64,000 bases of DNA. It comes from Robertmurraya siralis (GTDB lineage: Bacteria; Bacillota; Bacilli; Bacillales; Cytobacillaceae). The stretch spans positions 1 to 64,000 of the forward strand of contig NZ_SWLZ01000004.1 of NCBI RefSeq assembly GCF_005502275.1, read 5' to 3'. This document shows, in pieces, positions 56,836-64,000 of the stretch. The notes beneath the pieces were generated by a model. That model saw only the letters and a program-made list of their open reading frames with translations. It ran no database searches and was not told the DNA's origin. The stretch's first letter is position 1; every line of letters begins with the position of its first letter. The position numbers were made by a program, and so were the translations under genes.

Positions 56836-57621
56836 TTGAAAGAGAGGATTTTAAAATCATTAATGAAAATAGAGGAAGACTATCATGTGAAGATTCTCTA
56901 TGCGGTTGAATCGGGAAGTAGGGCGCGGGATTTTCCATCAAAAGATAGCGACTATGATGTTCGCTTTATCTACGTCCATAGAATGGAGGATTATTTAGCG
57001 ATCGATCAAATGGGGATAGGAAAAAAACGAGATGTGATTGAATTGCCGATTCATAACTTATTGGATATAACAGGCTGGGAACTTACTAAAGCATTGAGAT
57101 TATTTAGAAAATCAAACCCTCCATTGATGGAATGGCTTCATTCTGGAATCGTGTATTATCAAGCGTTTTCGACCATTGAGCAGATGAAGGAGCTCAGTGA
57201 AGAAATCTTTTCTCCTAATACATGTTTACATCATTATTTAAATATGGCGAGCGACAATTTTCGAAAGTATTTGCAGGGGGATGAAGTGAATATAAAGAAA
57301 TATTTTAATGTCCTCCGCCCAGTTTTGGCTGCTCAATGGATTGAAAAATATAATCAATTTCCGCCTTTGGAATTTCCGCAGTTATTGGAGTCTCTTATAC
57401 CTGCTGGGGAATTAAAAACAGAGATTAAAATGCTGCTGAAAAGAAAAATGAGCGGGGAAAAACCTGCTCTTGAACCAAAGATTGATATCATAGTCGATTT
57501 TTTAAATGAGGAAATCTTGCGTTTAAGTGATTATACACGAACAATCAATGTCAATTCCCCAGATTGCACACCTAAACTTGACCATATTTTCAAAAAAACT
57601 CTTAAGGAGGTCTGGAGCTAA
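56836..57621 (+). CDS. Predicted nucleotidyltransferase, YcgL/RlaP family
   Basis: A 261-residue protein of the polymerase-beta-like nucleotidyltransferase superfamily. The signature GSRARDFPSKDSDYDVRFIY (about 28-47) gives the GS and DxD metal motif. The remainder is helical. Its nearest known relative is B. subtilis YcgL; the family is named for RNA-repair-linked members, but the target here is unknown. The TTG start has no strong ribosome site; an in-frame ATG at about 56863 is an alternative. Confidence 0.75.
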   Translation: MKERILKSLMKIEEDYHVKILYAVESGSRARDFPSKDSDYDVRFIYVHRMEDYLAIDQMGIGKKRDVIELPIHNLLDITGWELTKALRLFRKSNPPLMEWLHSGIVYYQAFSTIEQMKELSEEIFSPNTCLHHYLNMASDNFRKYLQGDEVNIKKYFNVLRPVLAAQWIEKYNQFPPLEFPQLLESLIPAGELKTEIKMLLKRKMSGEKPALEPKIDIIVDFLNEEILRLSDYTRTINVNSPDCTPKLDHIFKKTLKEVWS

Positions 57622-57628
57622 ATGAAAG

Positions 57629-57664
57629 AAGCTTGTTACTTTTGTTCAGCAACAAGCTTTTTCG
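57629..57664. terminator. Terminator between the nucleotidyltransferase and response regulator genes
   Basis: AAGCTTGTT pairs perfectly with AACAAGCTT around a 13-base loop, followed by T residues. It serves the plus-strand gene and possibly the convergent regulator. Confidence 0.75.
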
Positions 57665-57676
57665 TGTATTTCTGCT

Positions 57677-58597
57677 TTATGACTCCCTCTGTTTCACCAC
57701 TTCCCAGTACAATGCTTGGATGAACTTTTTGATGTTTATTCGGGGAACTTGATTTTCTACTTGGTAGCCTAGCTTTAATTCATACATTTTGAGCCTTACT
57801 TGTGAAAAATCGAAAAACTTCGATGCATATTGCTCGAAAATAGGGTTGGTGTAGTCATCCAATCCGAGAGCTGCTATATGATTTAAAGAATGATGAATGG
57901 CTCTTCTTACTCTTTGTTCAGAGGCTTTGACCTCTTTTTGTAAATCTTCGCAGCCATTTCCATTCTTCTGTACGACCTTTTCAAACAATAATTTTAAAGA
58001 AGGAATGGTTGAGTACACATCGTCTTCGTTTTCAAATAATATTTCCATTATATCAATAATATCTTTATGTCCCCCGTCGGAAAGAATTCCTAACTCGGCT
58101 AGGATGCTTTGACATTCTGTTTGGAAACGAATGGACCTTTCTTTGACAACAGGCCGTTCTTCACCTTTTATCGATTGGAGAGAATCAATTTGACTTAAAG
58201 ATGCCTGAAATCTGTGAATGGAATTTTCGAGAATAATTCTTTCGCTAACTTTTTTTAAAACATTAATGACTTCAAGCTTGTTAATCGGTTTCAAAATATA
58301 ATAATCAATCCCGAGAGCGTAGGCTTCGCCGATTAATTCTTTAATTTCAACTTGTGAAAGCATCACAATTTTTCCTGTAAAATCAGGTGTAATAGCCCGG
58401 ATGGTTTCTAGACCATCACGATGGGGCATTAGCAGGTCTATGAGAAGAATGTCCACTTTTTTTCTTGATAATAGCACTGTATCAATCTCTGAACCGTCTC
58501 TTGCTTCGCCGACAATCTCGCCAAAATGTTCATTTTCGATAATGTCAGATAAAATCATCCTTATCGAATCGTCATCATCAACAAGGAAAAATCTCAT
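57677..58597 (-). CDS. Response regulator, GlnL (YcbB) family
   Basis: A 306-residue regulator with an N-terminal receiver (DDDD at 7-10, phospho-acceptor Asp54 in LLIDLLMP, Lys in ILKPIN) and a C-terminal YcbB-type DNA-binding domain (about 160-300, with KASEQRVRRAIHHSLNHI). Its cognate kinase gene overlaps the start by 4 bases. In B. subtilis GlnL with GlnK controls a glutaminase-glutamine transporter operon. Here the divergent neighbours are a Dcu transporter and aspartase, which are the likely targets. Confidence 0.88.
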   Translation of the reverse strand: MRFFLVDDDDSIRMILSDIIENEHFGEIVGEARDGSEIDTVLLSRKKVDILLIDLLMPHRDGLETIRAITPDFTGKIVMLSQVEIKELIGEAYALGIDYYILKPINKLEVINVLKKVSERIILENSIHRFQASLSQIDSLQSIKGEERPVVKERSIRFQTECQSILAELGILSDGGHKDIIDIMEILFENEDDVYSTIPSLKLLFEKVVQKNGNGCEDLQKEVKASEQRVRRAIHHSLNHIAALGLDDYTNPIFEQYASKFFDFSQVRLKMYELKLGYQVENQVPRINIKKFIQALYWEVVKQRES

Positions 58598-59922
58598 CGA
58601 AAATCACTTCCTTTCATTTTGTTGATTGGCAGAGAAATGACGAAGGTTGTGCCACTGTCTTTCTCTTGATCGACCAATTCTATCGTCCCCTCTATTTCTT
58701 CGATTACATTTTTTATATAGGTTAAACCAATTCCGTTTGATGGTTTTCCATTGCCTTCGAATTTTGTAGTAAATCCAGGTTGAAAGATTAATTTTCTATG
58801 TTTTTTCGCAATTCCCGGACCATTATCGGATACTGAAATGATTAAAAAGTCTTCATTCAGATTAACAGAAATGACAACTTCTCCTGAACCTTCAATTGCT
58901 TCAACAGCATTTGCGACAAGGTTGTTGATGATTGATAAAATCACATAGGTTCGATAGGGTGGATGACTTCCGTTAATAGATAGTCGAAAACGGATCTTTT
59001 TTTCTAAGAACAGGCTGTAATTATGATTAGAGGCTACAATGACATTGAGAATTTCTTCAATGTTCATATAATCAAGATTTGGCCCTTTATCTATTAATTT
59101 TGCCAGCCCAGAGAAAATCCGTTGATCATCTTTTTTTATTTCGTGCGTTTTTCCCGAAATAGAGAGAAGGTTTGTCGCAAATCGATGATTCTCCTTTTTT
59201 AATTCGATATATAACTCATATGATTCTCTTGTAAGATTTTCTGCATTTTGAATCGTTTTTGTCAGTTGGATCATTTCAACGTATAAATTAGAAACAAGAA
59301 TCAGCATTTGTTCATTTTTTGCTCTTAGCTCAGCTTCTCCTTGCTTTGTCTTGCGCAATATAATGATATTAAAAAAGCCGAGAACAAAAAAGCTGCGAAG
59401 GATGGCAATGCTTTTAATCCACATAAAGGTACTGAATGACATTTCTTGTTGAAATATTAAATTTCGAGCCCCGATTTCGAGCATGCTGGCAGAAACCTCT
59501 GTAACGACCCCAAGTAATCCCATGATAAACGGAGCATGAAGAAACTTTTTTAGTCTTAATAAATAAAAGAAAAGTCCATATGTAAAGTAATAGAAAAAAA
59601 CCGGTCCATGGAACCCCCATAGCGAAGCAATTGAACTGTCAACCATAATAGTGGTTCCGAGTTGTACCCGAAAAATAACGACTGACAGCCCCGTAAGAAA
59701 CCCGGCGACTATTGGGTTAATCCTGTTCGACCATAGCAGAATAAAGAAAAAGACAGGAGTTCCCAAGCTAATCCTAATTTCCGTTTTTAAAGGATAAAAG
59801 TTGAATTCCCCTGCTATCGGAACAAGGATAATTAGCAATAAATAAGTTAAGAGTTTTCTATTCACTTCATTGATCCTTCCTTCGAGTAAAAACTCATATC
59901 GCTGTTTCTTTTCCTCTTTCAT
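58594..59922 (-). CDS. Membrane sensor histidine kinase, GlnK (YcbA)-like
   Basis: A kinase of about 442 residues. The N-terminal half (about 20-205) has six or seven membrane segments with short loops and no external sensor domain. A cytoplasmic coiled coil leads to the likely H-box THEIKKDDQR, and the ATPase domain has the N-box NNLVANAVEAIEG, DNGPGI and GIGLTYIKNVIEE. The start is uncertain: ATG 59922 is used, but no good ribosome site is visible and the frame opens at 60021. It may sense dicarboxylates or amino acids through its membrane part. Confidence 0.85.
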   Translation of the reverse strand: MKEEKKQRYEFLLEGRINEVNRKLLTYLLLIILVPIAGEFNFYPLKTEIRISLGTPVFFFILLWSNRINPIVAGFLTGLSVVIFRVQLGTTIMVDSSIASLWGFHGPVFFYYFTYGLFFYLLRLKKFLHAPFIMGLLGVVTEVSASMLEIGARNLIFQQEMSFSTFMWIKSIAILRSFFVLGFFNIIILRKTKQGEAELRAKNEQMLILVSNLYVEMIQLTKTIQNAENLTRESYELYIELKKENHRFATNLLSISGKTHEIKKDDQRIFSGLAKLIDKGPNLDYMNIEEILNVIVASNHNYSLFLEKKIRFRLSINGSHPPYRTYVILSIINNLVANAVEAIEGSGEVVISVNLNEDFLIISVSDNGPGIAKKHRKLIFQPGFTTKFEGNGKPSNGIGLTYIKNVIEEIEGTIELVDQEKDSGTTFVISLPINKMKGSDFR

Positions 59923-60083
59923 TGTAAAGGATCGTAAAAATGAATGTTCTATTAAAAATGACAAAATTATGTATATCTCGACCGGCGCTGTAACATATTG
60001 TAGATTTCTGTAGGTCGTCAATATGATGAAGATGAAGGTTATTAATAGCCTATATGAATAAATGTCATTCGAGACGGATACTT

Positions 60084-60101
60084 ATGTGAAAATATTCACA
60101 A
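60084..60101. promoter_or_regulatory. Rex/Fnr-like operator upstream of dcu-aspA
   Basis: ATGTGAAAATATTCACAA matches the Rex consensus TTGTGAAWWWWTTCACAA at 17 of 18 positions, and contains TGTGA-N6-TCACA, the Fnr consensus of Bacillus, exactly. Its centre is about 42 bases upstream of a start that would follow a weak -10 (TAAAGT, 60122-60127), the usual place for Fnr activation. It lies 67 bases before the transporter start. Confidence 0.6.
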
Positions 60102-60167
60102 AAAGGTGGTGATGAAATATTTAAAGTAAAGCCATTCTTTAAATTGAATCATGATAGGAGGTAATCA

Positions 60168-61484
60168 ATGATGCTTTGGCTCCAGTTAGTTATACTGCTC
60201 GCTTGTATTTTTATTGGGGCAAGACTGGGAGGTCTTGGACTTGGAGTTATGGGTGGTGTCGGCTTAGCTATCTTTGTATTTATTTTTGGTCTCCAACCAA
60301 CTTCTGCTCCAATTGATGTCATGCTGATGATTTTAGCCGTTATAACAGCAGCCGGTACTTTGCAAGCTGCAGGCGGCATGGAGTATCTTGTCTATTTAGC
60401 TGAAAAGGCACTGCGGAAAAATCCGAAATATATCACCTATGTAGCACCAATGGTGACATATTTATTTACATTTTGTGCGGGAACTGGACATGTTGCTTAC
60501 TCAGTATTACCAGTGATTGCTGAGGTTTCACGTGAAGCGGGGATACGACCAGAAAGACCTATGTCCATTGCTGTCATAGCATCCCAGCAAGCGATAACCG
60601 CTAGTCCGATTTCCGCGGCAACGGTTGCTTTGTTGGCGTTGTTAGCTGACTTTAATATTACGCTCACGGATATTTTAATGATCTGTATTCCATCAACTTT
60701 TATTGCTTGTATGATTGGAGCATTTATTGCTAGTAAAACGGGTAAAGAGCTGTCTGACGATCCGGAATATTTAAAACGATTAGAAGCGGGATTAGCGCCG
60801 ATTAAAAAGGAAAAGAAAGCGTTTGTGGCAGATAAAAGCTCTAAGCTTTCTGTTGCATTATTCTTACTTGCCGCTGTTTTAGTTGTCTTCTTCGGTTCAT
60901 TTGAGAATTTGCGTCCAGCTTGGGAGATTGAAGGTGAGCTGGAAAGAATGGGAATGCCTGCAACGATTGAAATCATCATGCTTACTGCAGCAGCTCTCAT
61001 GATTATTTTTTGCAAAGTCAATGTTGAAAAAATTGTTTCTGGCAGTGTTTTTAAGGCAGGCGCTGCAGCAGTAGTGGCTATTTTTGGGATTGCCTGGATG
61101 GGAGATACCTTTTTCAGTGGAAATAGCGAGATGATCACAGGCTCCATTTCCGATTTAGTTACGTCTGCACCATGGTTATTTGCCGTCGCGCTATTTATCT
61201 TATCGATTCTTCTTTATAGTCAAGCTGCAACCGTTCGAACACTTATGCCTTTAGGAATTACGTTAGGGATTAATCCGGCACTGTTAATTGCTATGTTCCC
61301 AGCAGTCAATGGCTATTTCTTCATCCCGAATTATCCAACAGTTGTTGCAGCAATCAACTTTGATCGCACTGGCACAACTCGAATTGGAAAATATATTTTA
61401 AACCATAGCTTTATGATTCCTGGTTTAGTTTCAACAATTGGAGCAGTTACGATCGGTATTTTGCTAAGTTCCATATTGCTCTAG
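60168..61484 (+). CDS. Anaerobic C4-dicarboxylate transporter, DcuA/DcuB family
   Basis: A 438-residue polytopic transporter with about 10-12 hydrophobic segments. The family pattern is strong: LGGLGLGVMGGVGLAIFVF, RKNPKYITYVAPMVTYL, CAGTGHVAYSVLPVIAEV and ASQQAITASPISAATVAL. Dcu proteins exchange or take up aspartate, fumarate, malate and succinate in anaerobic metabolism. AGGAGG precedes the ATG. aspA follows after 46 bases, so aspartate uptake or aspartate/succinate exchange is the likely role. DcuA versus DcuB cannot be settled. Confidence 0.92.
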   Translation: MMLWLQLVILLACIFIGARLGGLGLGVMGGVGLAIFVFIFGLQPTSAPIDVMLMILAVITAAGTLQAAGGMEYLVYLAEKALRKNPKYITYVAPMVTYLFTFCAGTGHVAYSVLPVIAEVSREAGIRPERPMSIAVIASQQAITASPISAATVALLALLADFNITLTDILMICIPSTFIACMIGAFIASKTGKELSDDPEYLKRLEAGLAPIKKEKKAFVADKSSKLSVALFLLAAVLVVFFGSFENLRPAWEIEGELERMGMPATIEIIMLTAAALMIIFCKVNVEKIVSGSVFKAGAAAVVAIFGIAWMGDTFFSGNSEMITGSISDLVTSAPWLFAVALFILSILLYSQAATVRTLMPLGITLGINPALLIAMFPAVNGYFFIPNYPTVVAAINFDRTGTTRIGKYILNHSFMIPGLVSTIGAVTIGILLSSILL

Positions 61485-61530
61485 AGTTTCATGATAAGAC
61501 TTCGCATTACATTGAATAGGAGTGGTATAT

Positions 61531-62988
61531 ATGTCTGATAATCTTGAAAAATTTCGCATTGAAAGGGATTTTTTAGGTGAAAAAAAAATTCCTGCTGACG
61601 CCTATTACGGTGTTCAAACGCTGCGTGCCGTTGAGAATTTTCCGATTACCGGATATCGCATTGATGAAGCGTTAATAAAAGCGATGGCAATCGTGAAAAA
61701 ATCAGCAGCATTAGCCAATAATGCGATTGGGCAGTTGGATGAATCGATTACAAATGCAATTTTAACCGCTGTTGATGAAATATTGGAAGGGAAACTTCAT
61801 GAGCAATTTATCGTTGACCCGATTCAAGGGGGAGCAGGAACTTCTATTAATATGAATACAAATGAGGTTATTGCCAATCGTGCCTTAGAACTGTTAGGCG
61901 AGGAAAAAGGAAATTACAGCGTCATCAGTCCGAATACTCATGTTAATATGGCTCAATCAACAAACGATGCGTTTCCTACAGCCGTTCATTTAGCAATTTT
62001 AATGACTTTAGAGAATTTGCTTAATGCCATGGATGGTTTGTATAAGGAGTTTTTGCAAAAGGCAGAAGAGTTCGATGGCATGATTAAAATGGGAAGGACT
62101 CATTTGCAAGATGCGGTTCCGATTCAACTAGGCCAAGAATTTAATGCTTACGCTCAAGTGTTAAAAAGAGATATTAAGCGCATTAGCAATACTAGAGAAA
62201 GTTTATATGAGGTCAATATGGGAGCAACTGCGGTTGGCACTGGTTTAAATGCTGACCCTGAATACATTGCCACTGTAAATAGTTACCTTGCCTTTTTTAG
62301 TGGCTATCCAATTAAAGGAACGCAAAATCTTGTTGACGGTACTCAAAATACGGACTGTTATTTGGAAGTCTCATCTGCCATTAAGAACTGTATGCTCAGT
62401 ATGTCAAAGATTGCGAATGATCTGAGGTTAATGGCATCAGGTCCTAGATGTGGCTTTGGCGAGATAAATCTTCCTCCACGTCAGCCAGGTTCATCAATCA
62501 TGCCAGGGAAGGTAAACCCTGTTATGGCGGAGGTGCTTAATCAAAGTGCTTTCCAAATAGCCGGAAATGATCTGTCCATCAGCATGGCTTGTGAAGCGGG
62601 CCAATTTGAATTAAATGTGATGGAGCCTGTCTTAGTATTTAATTTATTGCAATCCATTAAAATTATGACCAATGTATTTACCGTTTTTCGCAAGTACTGT
62701 ATTAACGGTATTACAGCCAATACATCGGTTATGGAAGAGTATGTAAATAATAGCGTGGGGATTATTACGGCAATTAATCCTCATGTCGGCTATGAGGTGG
62801 CTGCATCGATAGCAAAAGAAGCGATTAATAGTAAACGTTCGGTGCGTGAAATCGTGTTAGAAAGAGGAATATTAACTCCTGATGAATTGGACATCATCCT
62901 TGCTCCAAAGGAAATGACTCATCCAGGCATTGCTGGAAAGGAGCTTCTAGTAAAAAACAATAAAAAGAGAGATTTCGCGCATAATTAA
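61531..62988 (+). CDS. aspA: Aspartate ammonia-lyase (aspartase)
   Basis: A 485-residue aspartase/fumarase superfamily enzyme that splits aspartate to fumarate and ammonia. It starts RIERDFLGEKKIPADAYYGV; other family motifs are NTHVNMAQSTNDAFPTAVH and KMGRTHLQDAVP, and the catalytic Ser loop GSSIMPGKVNP lies at 320-330. The sequence fits AspA rather than FumC in length and N-terminus. ATG 61531 has AGGAG 7 bases upstream. It is in an operon with the Dcu transporter and next to sdhC. Confidence 0.93.
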   Translation: MSDNLEKFRIERDFLGEKKIPADAYYGVQTLRAVENFPITGYRIDEALIKAMAIVKKSAALANNAIGQLDESITNAILTAVDEILEGKLHEQFIVDPIQGGAGTSINMNTNEVIANRALELLGEEKGNYSVISPNTHVNMAQSTNDAFPTAVHLAILMTLENLLNAMDGLYKEFLQKAEEFDGMIKMGRTHLQDAVPIQLGQEFNAYAQVLKRDIKRISNTRESLYEVNMGATAVGTGLNADPEYIATVNSYLAFFSGYPIKGTQNLVDGTQNTDCYLEVSSAIKNCMLSMSKIANDLRLMASGPRCGFGEINLPPRQPGSSIMPGKVNPVMAEVLNQSAFQIAGNDLSISMACEAGQFELNVMEPVLVFNLLQSIKIMTNVFTVFRKYCINGITANTSVMEEYVNNSVGIITAINPHVGYEVAASIAKEAINSKRSVREIVLERGILTPDELDIILAPKEMTHPGIAGKELLVKNNKKRDFAHN

Positions 62989-63002
62989 TAGAATTGCATA
63001 AG

Positions 63003-63040
63003 TAGAATAGGTGCTTAAATTTGGCACCTACTCTATTTCT
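63003..63040 (+). terminator. Terminator-like hairpin between aspA and sdhC
   Basis: TAGAATAGGTGC pairs with GCACCTACTCTA at 11 of 12 positions, followed by TTTCT. It may separate or attenuate transcription into sdhC. Confidence 0.65.
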
Positions 63041-63067
63041 GTAGATTGATTGAAGGAGGCATTGGAA

Positions 63068-63679
63068 ATGGGACAAGGTCTTACTGAGAATTTTTGGAGA
63101 AAACTTCATTCGTTATCTGGAGTCATTCCAGTCGGAGTATTTTTGACCTTTCATTTATTTTTAAATTACTCGGCAACATGGGGAGAAGCATCCTATAATG
63201 CAGCTTCTAGTTTTATGATGAATCTTCCTTTCAAAATTGTTTTAGAGCTTTTTGTAATCTTCATTCCTCTGGCATTTCACGCTTTTTATGGCGTTTATCT
63301 TGCTTTAAAATCCAAAAATAATGTAAATCGCTATCATTTTTTTCGAAATTGGAGTTTCTTTTTTCAACGCTTAACAGGGTTTATTGCTTTCTTTTTTGTG
63401 ATTTGGCATGTTTGGGAAACAAGGGTGCAAGTTACTTTTGGATCTGAAGCCGGTTTTAGCATGATGCATGACATCGTCTCAAATCCGATATCGTTAATTT
63501 TGTACTTAATCGGTATTGTTTCTGCGGTCTATCATTTCACGAATGGGCTTTGGACGTTCCTGATTACATGGGGAATTACTGTTTCGCCACAATCGCAGAA
63601 AACCTTTCAATATATATCTATAGGCGCTTTTATCCTTTTATCATTCATTGGGATTCGAGCCATTTTCGCTTTTGTTTAA
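63068..63679 (+). CDS. sdhC: Succinate dehydrogenase/fumarate reductase cytochrome b558 subunit
   Basis: A 203-residue diheme membrane anchor with five hydrophobic segments and the conserved histidines in KLHSLSGVIPVGVF, FHLFLN, FHAFYGVY, IWHVWETR and YHFTNGLWTF. It matches Bacillus SdhC in length and motifs. It anchors SdhAB and passes electrons to or from menaquinone. ATG 63068 has AAGGAGG 8 bases upstream. It lies beside aspA, unlike the usual sdhCAB locus in B. subtilis, so it may be a second copy or a relocated operon. Confidence 0.92.
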   Translation: MGQGLTENFWRKLHSLSGVIPVGVFLTFHLFLNYSATWGEASYNAASSFMMNLPFKIVLELFVIFIPLAFHAFYGVYLALKSKNNVNRYHFFRNWSFFFQRLTGFIAFFFVIWHVWETRVQVTFGSEAGFSMMHDIVSNPISLILYLIGIVSAVYHFTNGLWTFLITWGITVSPQSQKTFQYISIGAFILLSFIGIRAIFAFV

Positions 63680-63683
63680 TTTA

Positions 63684-63820
63684 AGGCTTTGTTAAACAAG
63701 ATTGTTGATTGGGCTTATTTCTTGTGAAACCTTGGTTTCACAGACCTTTAAGGATAACTGAAAGGTTCTCTGAGCAAATGAGCCCAAAATCAATAACAAC
63801 ATATAGCAAGGCTTAACTTC
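63684..63820. repeat. Inverted-repeat element between sdhC and sdhA (copy 5)
   Basis: Left arm AAGGCTTTGTTAAACAAG, then ATTGTTGATTGGGCTTATTT; right arm AAATGAGCCCAAAATCAAT ... ATAGCAAGGCTT is its imperfect inverse. In the centre TGTGAAAC-CTT-GGTTTCACA forms a perfect short hairpin. TTAA flanks both ends, a possible target duplication. Without it sdhC and sdhA would be about 25 bases apart. Confidence 0.75.
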
Positions 63821-63839
63821 AAAGCAGGAGGTTTCTGAT

Positions 63840-64000
63840 ATGCAAAATGGAAAAGTAGCGATCGTTGGAGGCGGGTTAGCCGGTTTAATGGCAACAATAA
63901 AAATCGTGGAAGCCGGAATGAAAGTAGATTTATTTTCACTTGTTCCTGTGAAGCGTTCCCACTCTGTTTGTGCTCAAGGTGGCATTAATGGTGCTGTCAA
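63840..64000 (+). CDS. sdhA: Succinate dehydrogenase/fumarate reductase flavoprotein subunit (5' part)
   Basis: The first 53 codons of a flavoprotein, cut by the window edge. It shows the FAD-binding IVGGGLAGLMATIKI (residues 8-22) and SHSVCAQGGINGA, where His41 is the expected site of covalent FAD attachment. GCAGGAGG is 8-10 bases before the ATG. It follows sdhC with a 160-base gap that is mostly a repeat element. Confidence 0.9.
   Translation, partial: MQNGKVAIVGGGLAGLMATIKIVEAGMKVDLFSLVPVKRSHSVCAQGGINGAV

Noticed and set aside
57622-57722. Short frame starting ATG 57622 behind AAGGAGG
   Set aside because: It passes through the terminator hairpin and into antisense of the regulator gene; the ribosome-site-like bases are codons of the preceding gene.
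1-64000. CRISPR arrays, tRNA or rRNA genes, prophage or transposase genes
   Set aside because: Looked for by eye; no regularly spaced repeats, no tRNA-like cloverleaf and no recognisable phage or transposase protein were found.

Overview
The window is an AT-rich chromosomal segment from a spore-forming Firmicute of the Bacillaceae. It carries spo0A, spoIVB, prli42 and a sigma-54/BkdR-controlled branched-chain keto acid operon, and its gene order (accB-accC-yqhY-nusB-xseA-xseB-ispA-dxs-yqxC-argR-recN-spoIVB-spo0A-glpQ-yqzF-bkdR-ptb-bcd-buk-lpdV-bkdAA-bkdAB-bkdB ... yqjA-mce-pccB-yqjE ... polIV-gndA-zwf-rnz-namA-proI-yqjP-yqjQ) follows the Bacillus subtilis yqh-yqj region. I cannot name the species. 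No rRNA, tRNA, prophage, CRISPR array or transposase gene was seen.

Layout. 1-1.9 kb: a methyl-accepting chemotaxis protein on the minus strand. 1.9-4.2 kb: acetyl-CoA carboxylase subunits AccB and AccC plus an Asp23-family protein, behind a FapR-like operator. 4.6-13.4 kb: nusB, xseAB, ispA, dxs, tlyA-type methyltransferase, argR and recN; folD, usually between nusB and xseA in Bacillus, is absent here, and a structured RNA candidate lies upstream of dxs. 13.7-16.9 kb: spoIVB, spo0A and glpQ. 17-28 kb: yqzF, bkdR and the bkd operon with a sigma-54 promoter. 28-38.2 kb: methylmalonyl-CoA mutase (mutA, mutB), its chaperone meaB, bacilliredoxin, an aromatic-acid-exporter-like protein, a lipoprotein, a 31-codon prli42 gene, methylmalonyl-CoA epimerase and propionyl-CoA carboxylase beta. 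38-48.3 kb: a more variable stretch with an M20 peptidase, a solo CheW, an ABC-F protein with a long leader, DNA polymerase IV, gndA, a DedA protein and a SipW/TasA-like pair. 48.7-57.6 kb: zwf, rnz, namA, proI with a T-box, yqjP, yqjQ and a YcgL-like nucleotidyltransferase. 57.7-64 kb: a GlnK/GlnL-like two-component system divergent from a Dcu-type transporter and aspartase, then sdhC and the first 53 codons of sdhA.

How the genes work together. The bkd genes turn valine, leucine and isoleucine keto acids into acyl-CoAs and then acids plus ATP (Ptb, Buk). Propionyl-CoA from isoleucine (and valine) can be carboxylated (PccB), epimerised (Mce) and rearranged to succinyl-CoA (MutA/MutB with MeaB). 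At the right end, aspartate uptake (Dcu) and deamination (AspA) produce fumarate beside a succinate dehydrogenase/fumarate reductase operon. The dyad upstream of dcu fits both the Rex and Fnr consensus, so an anaerobic or redox-controlled aspartate-fumarate-succinate module is a reasonable inference.

A family of small non-coding inverted-repeat elements (ends close to GGCTTTGTTAAAC) is scattered in intergenic regions near 7.9, 17.5, 35.0, 48.5 and 63.7 kb, with a possible fragment near 4.4 kb. The copy at 63.7 kb separates sdhC from sdhA.
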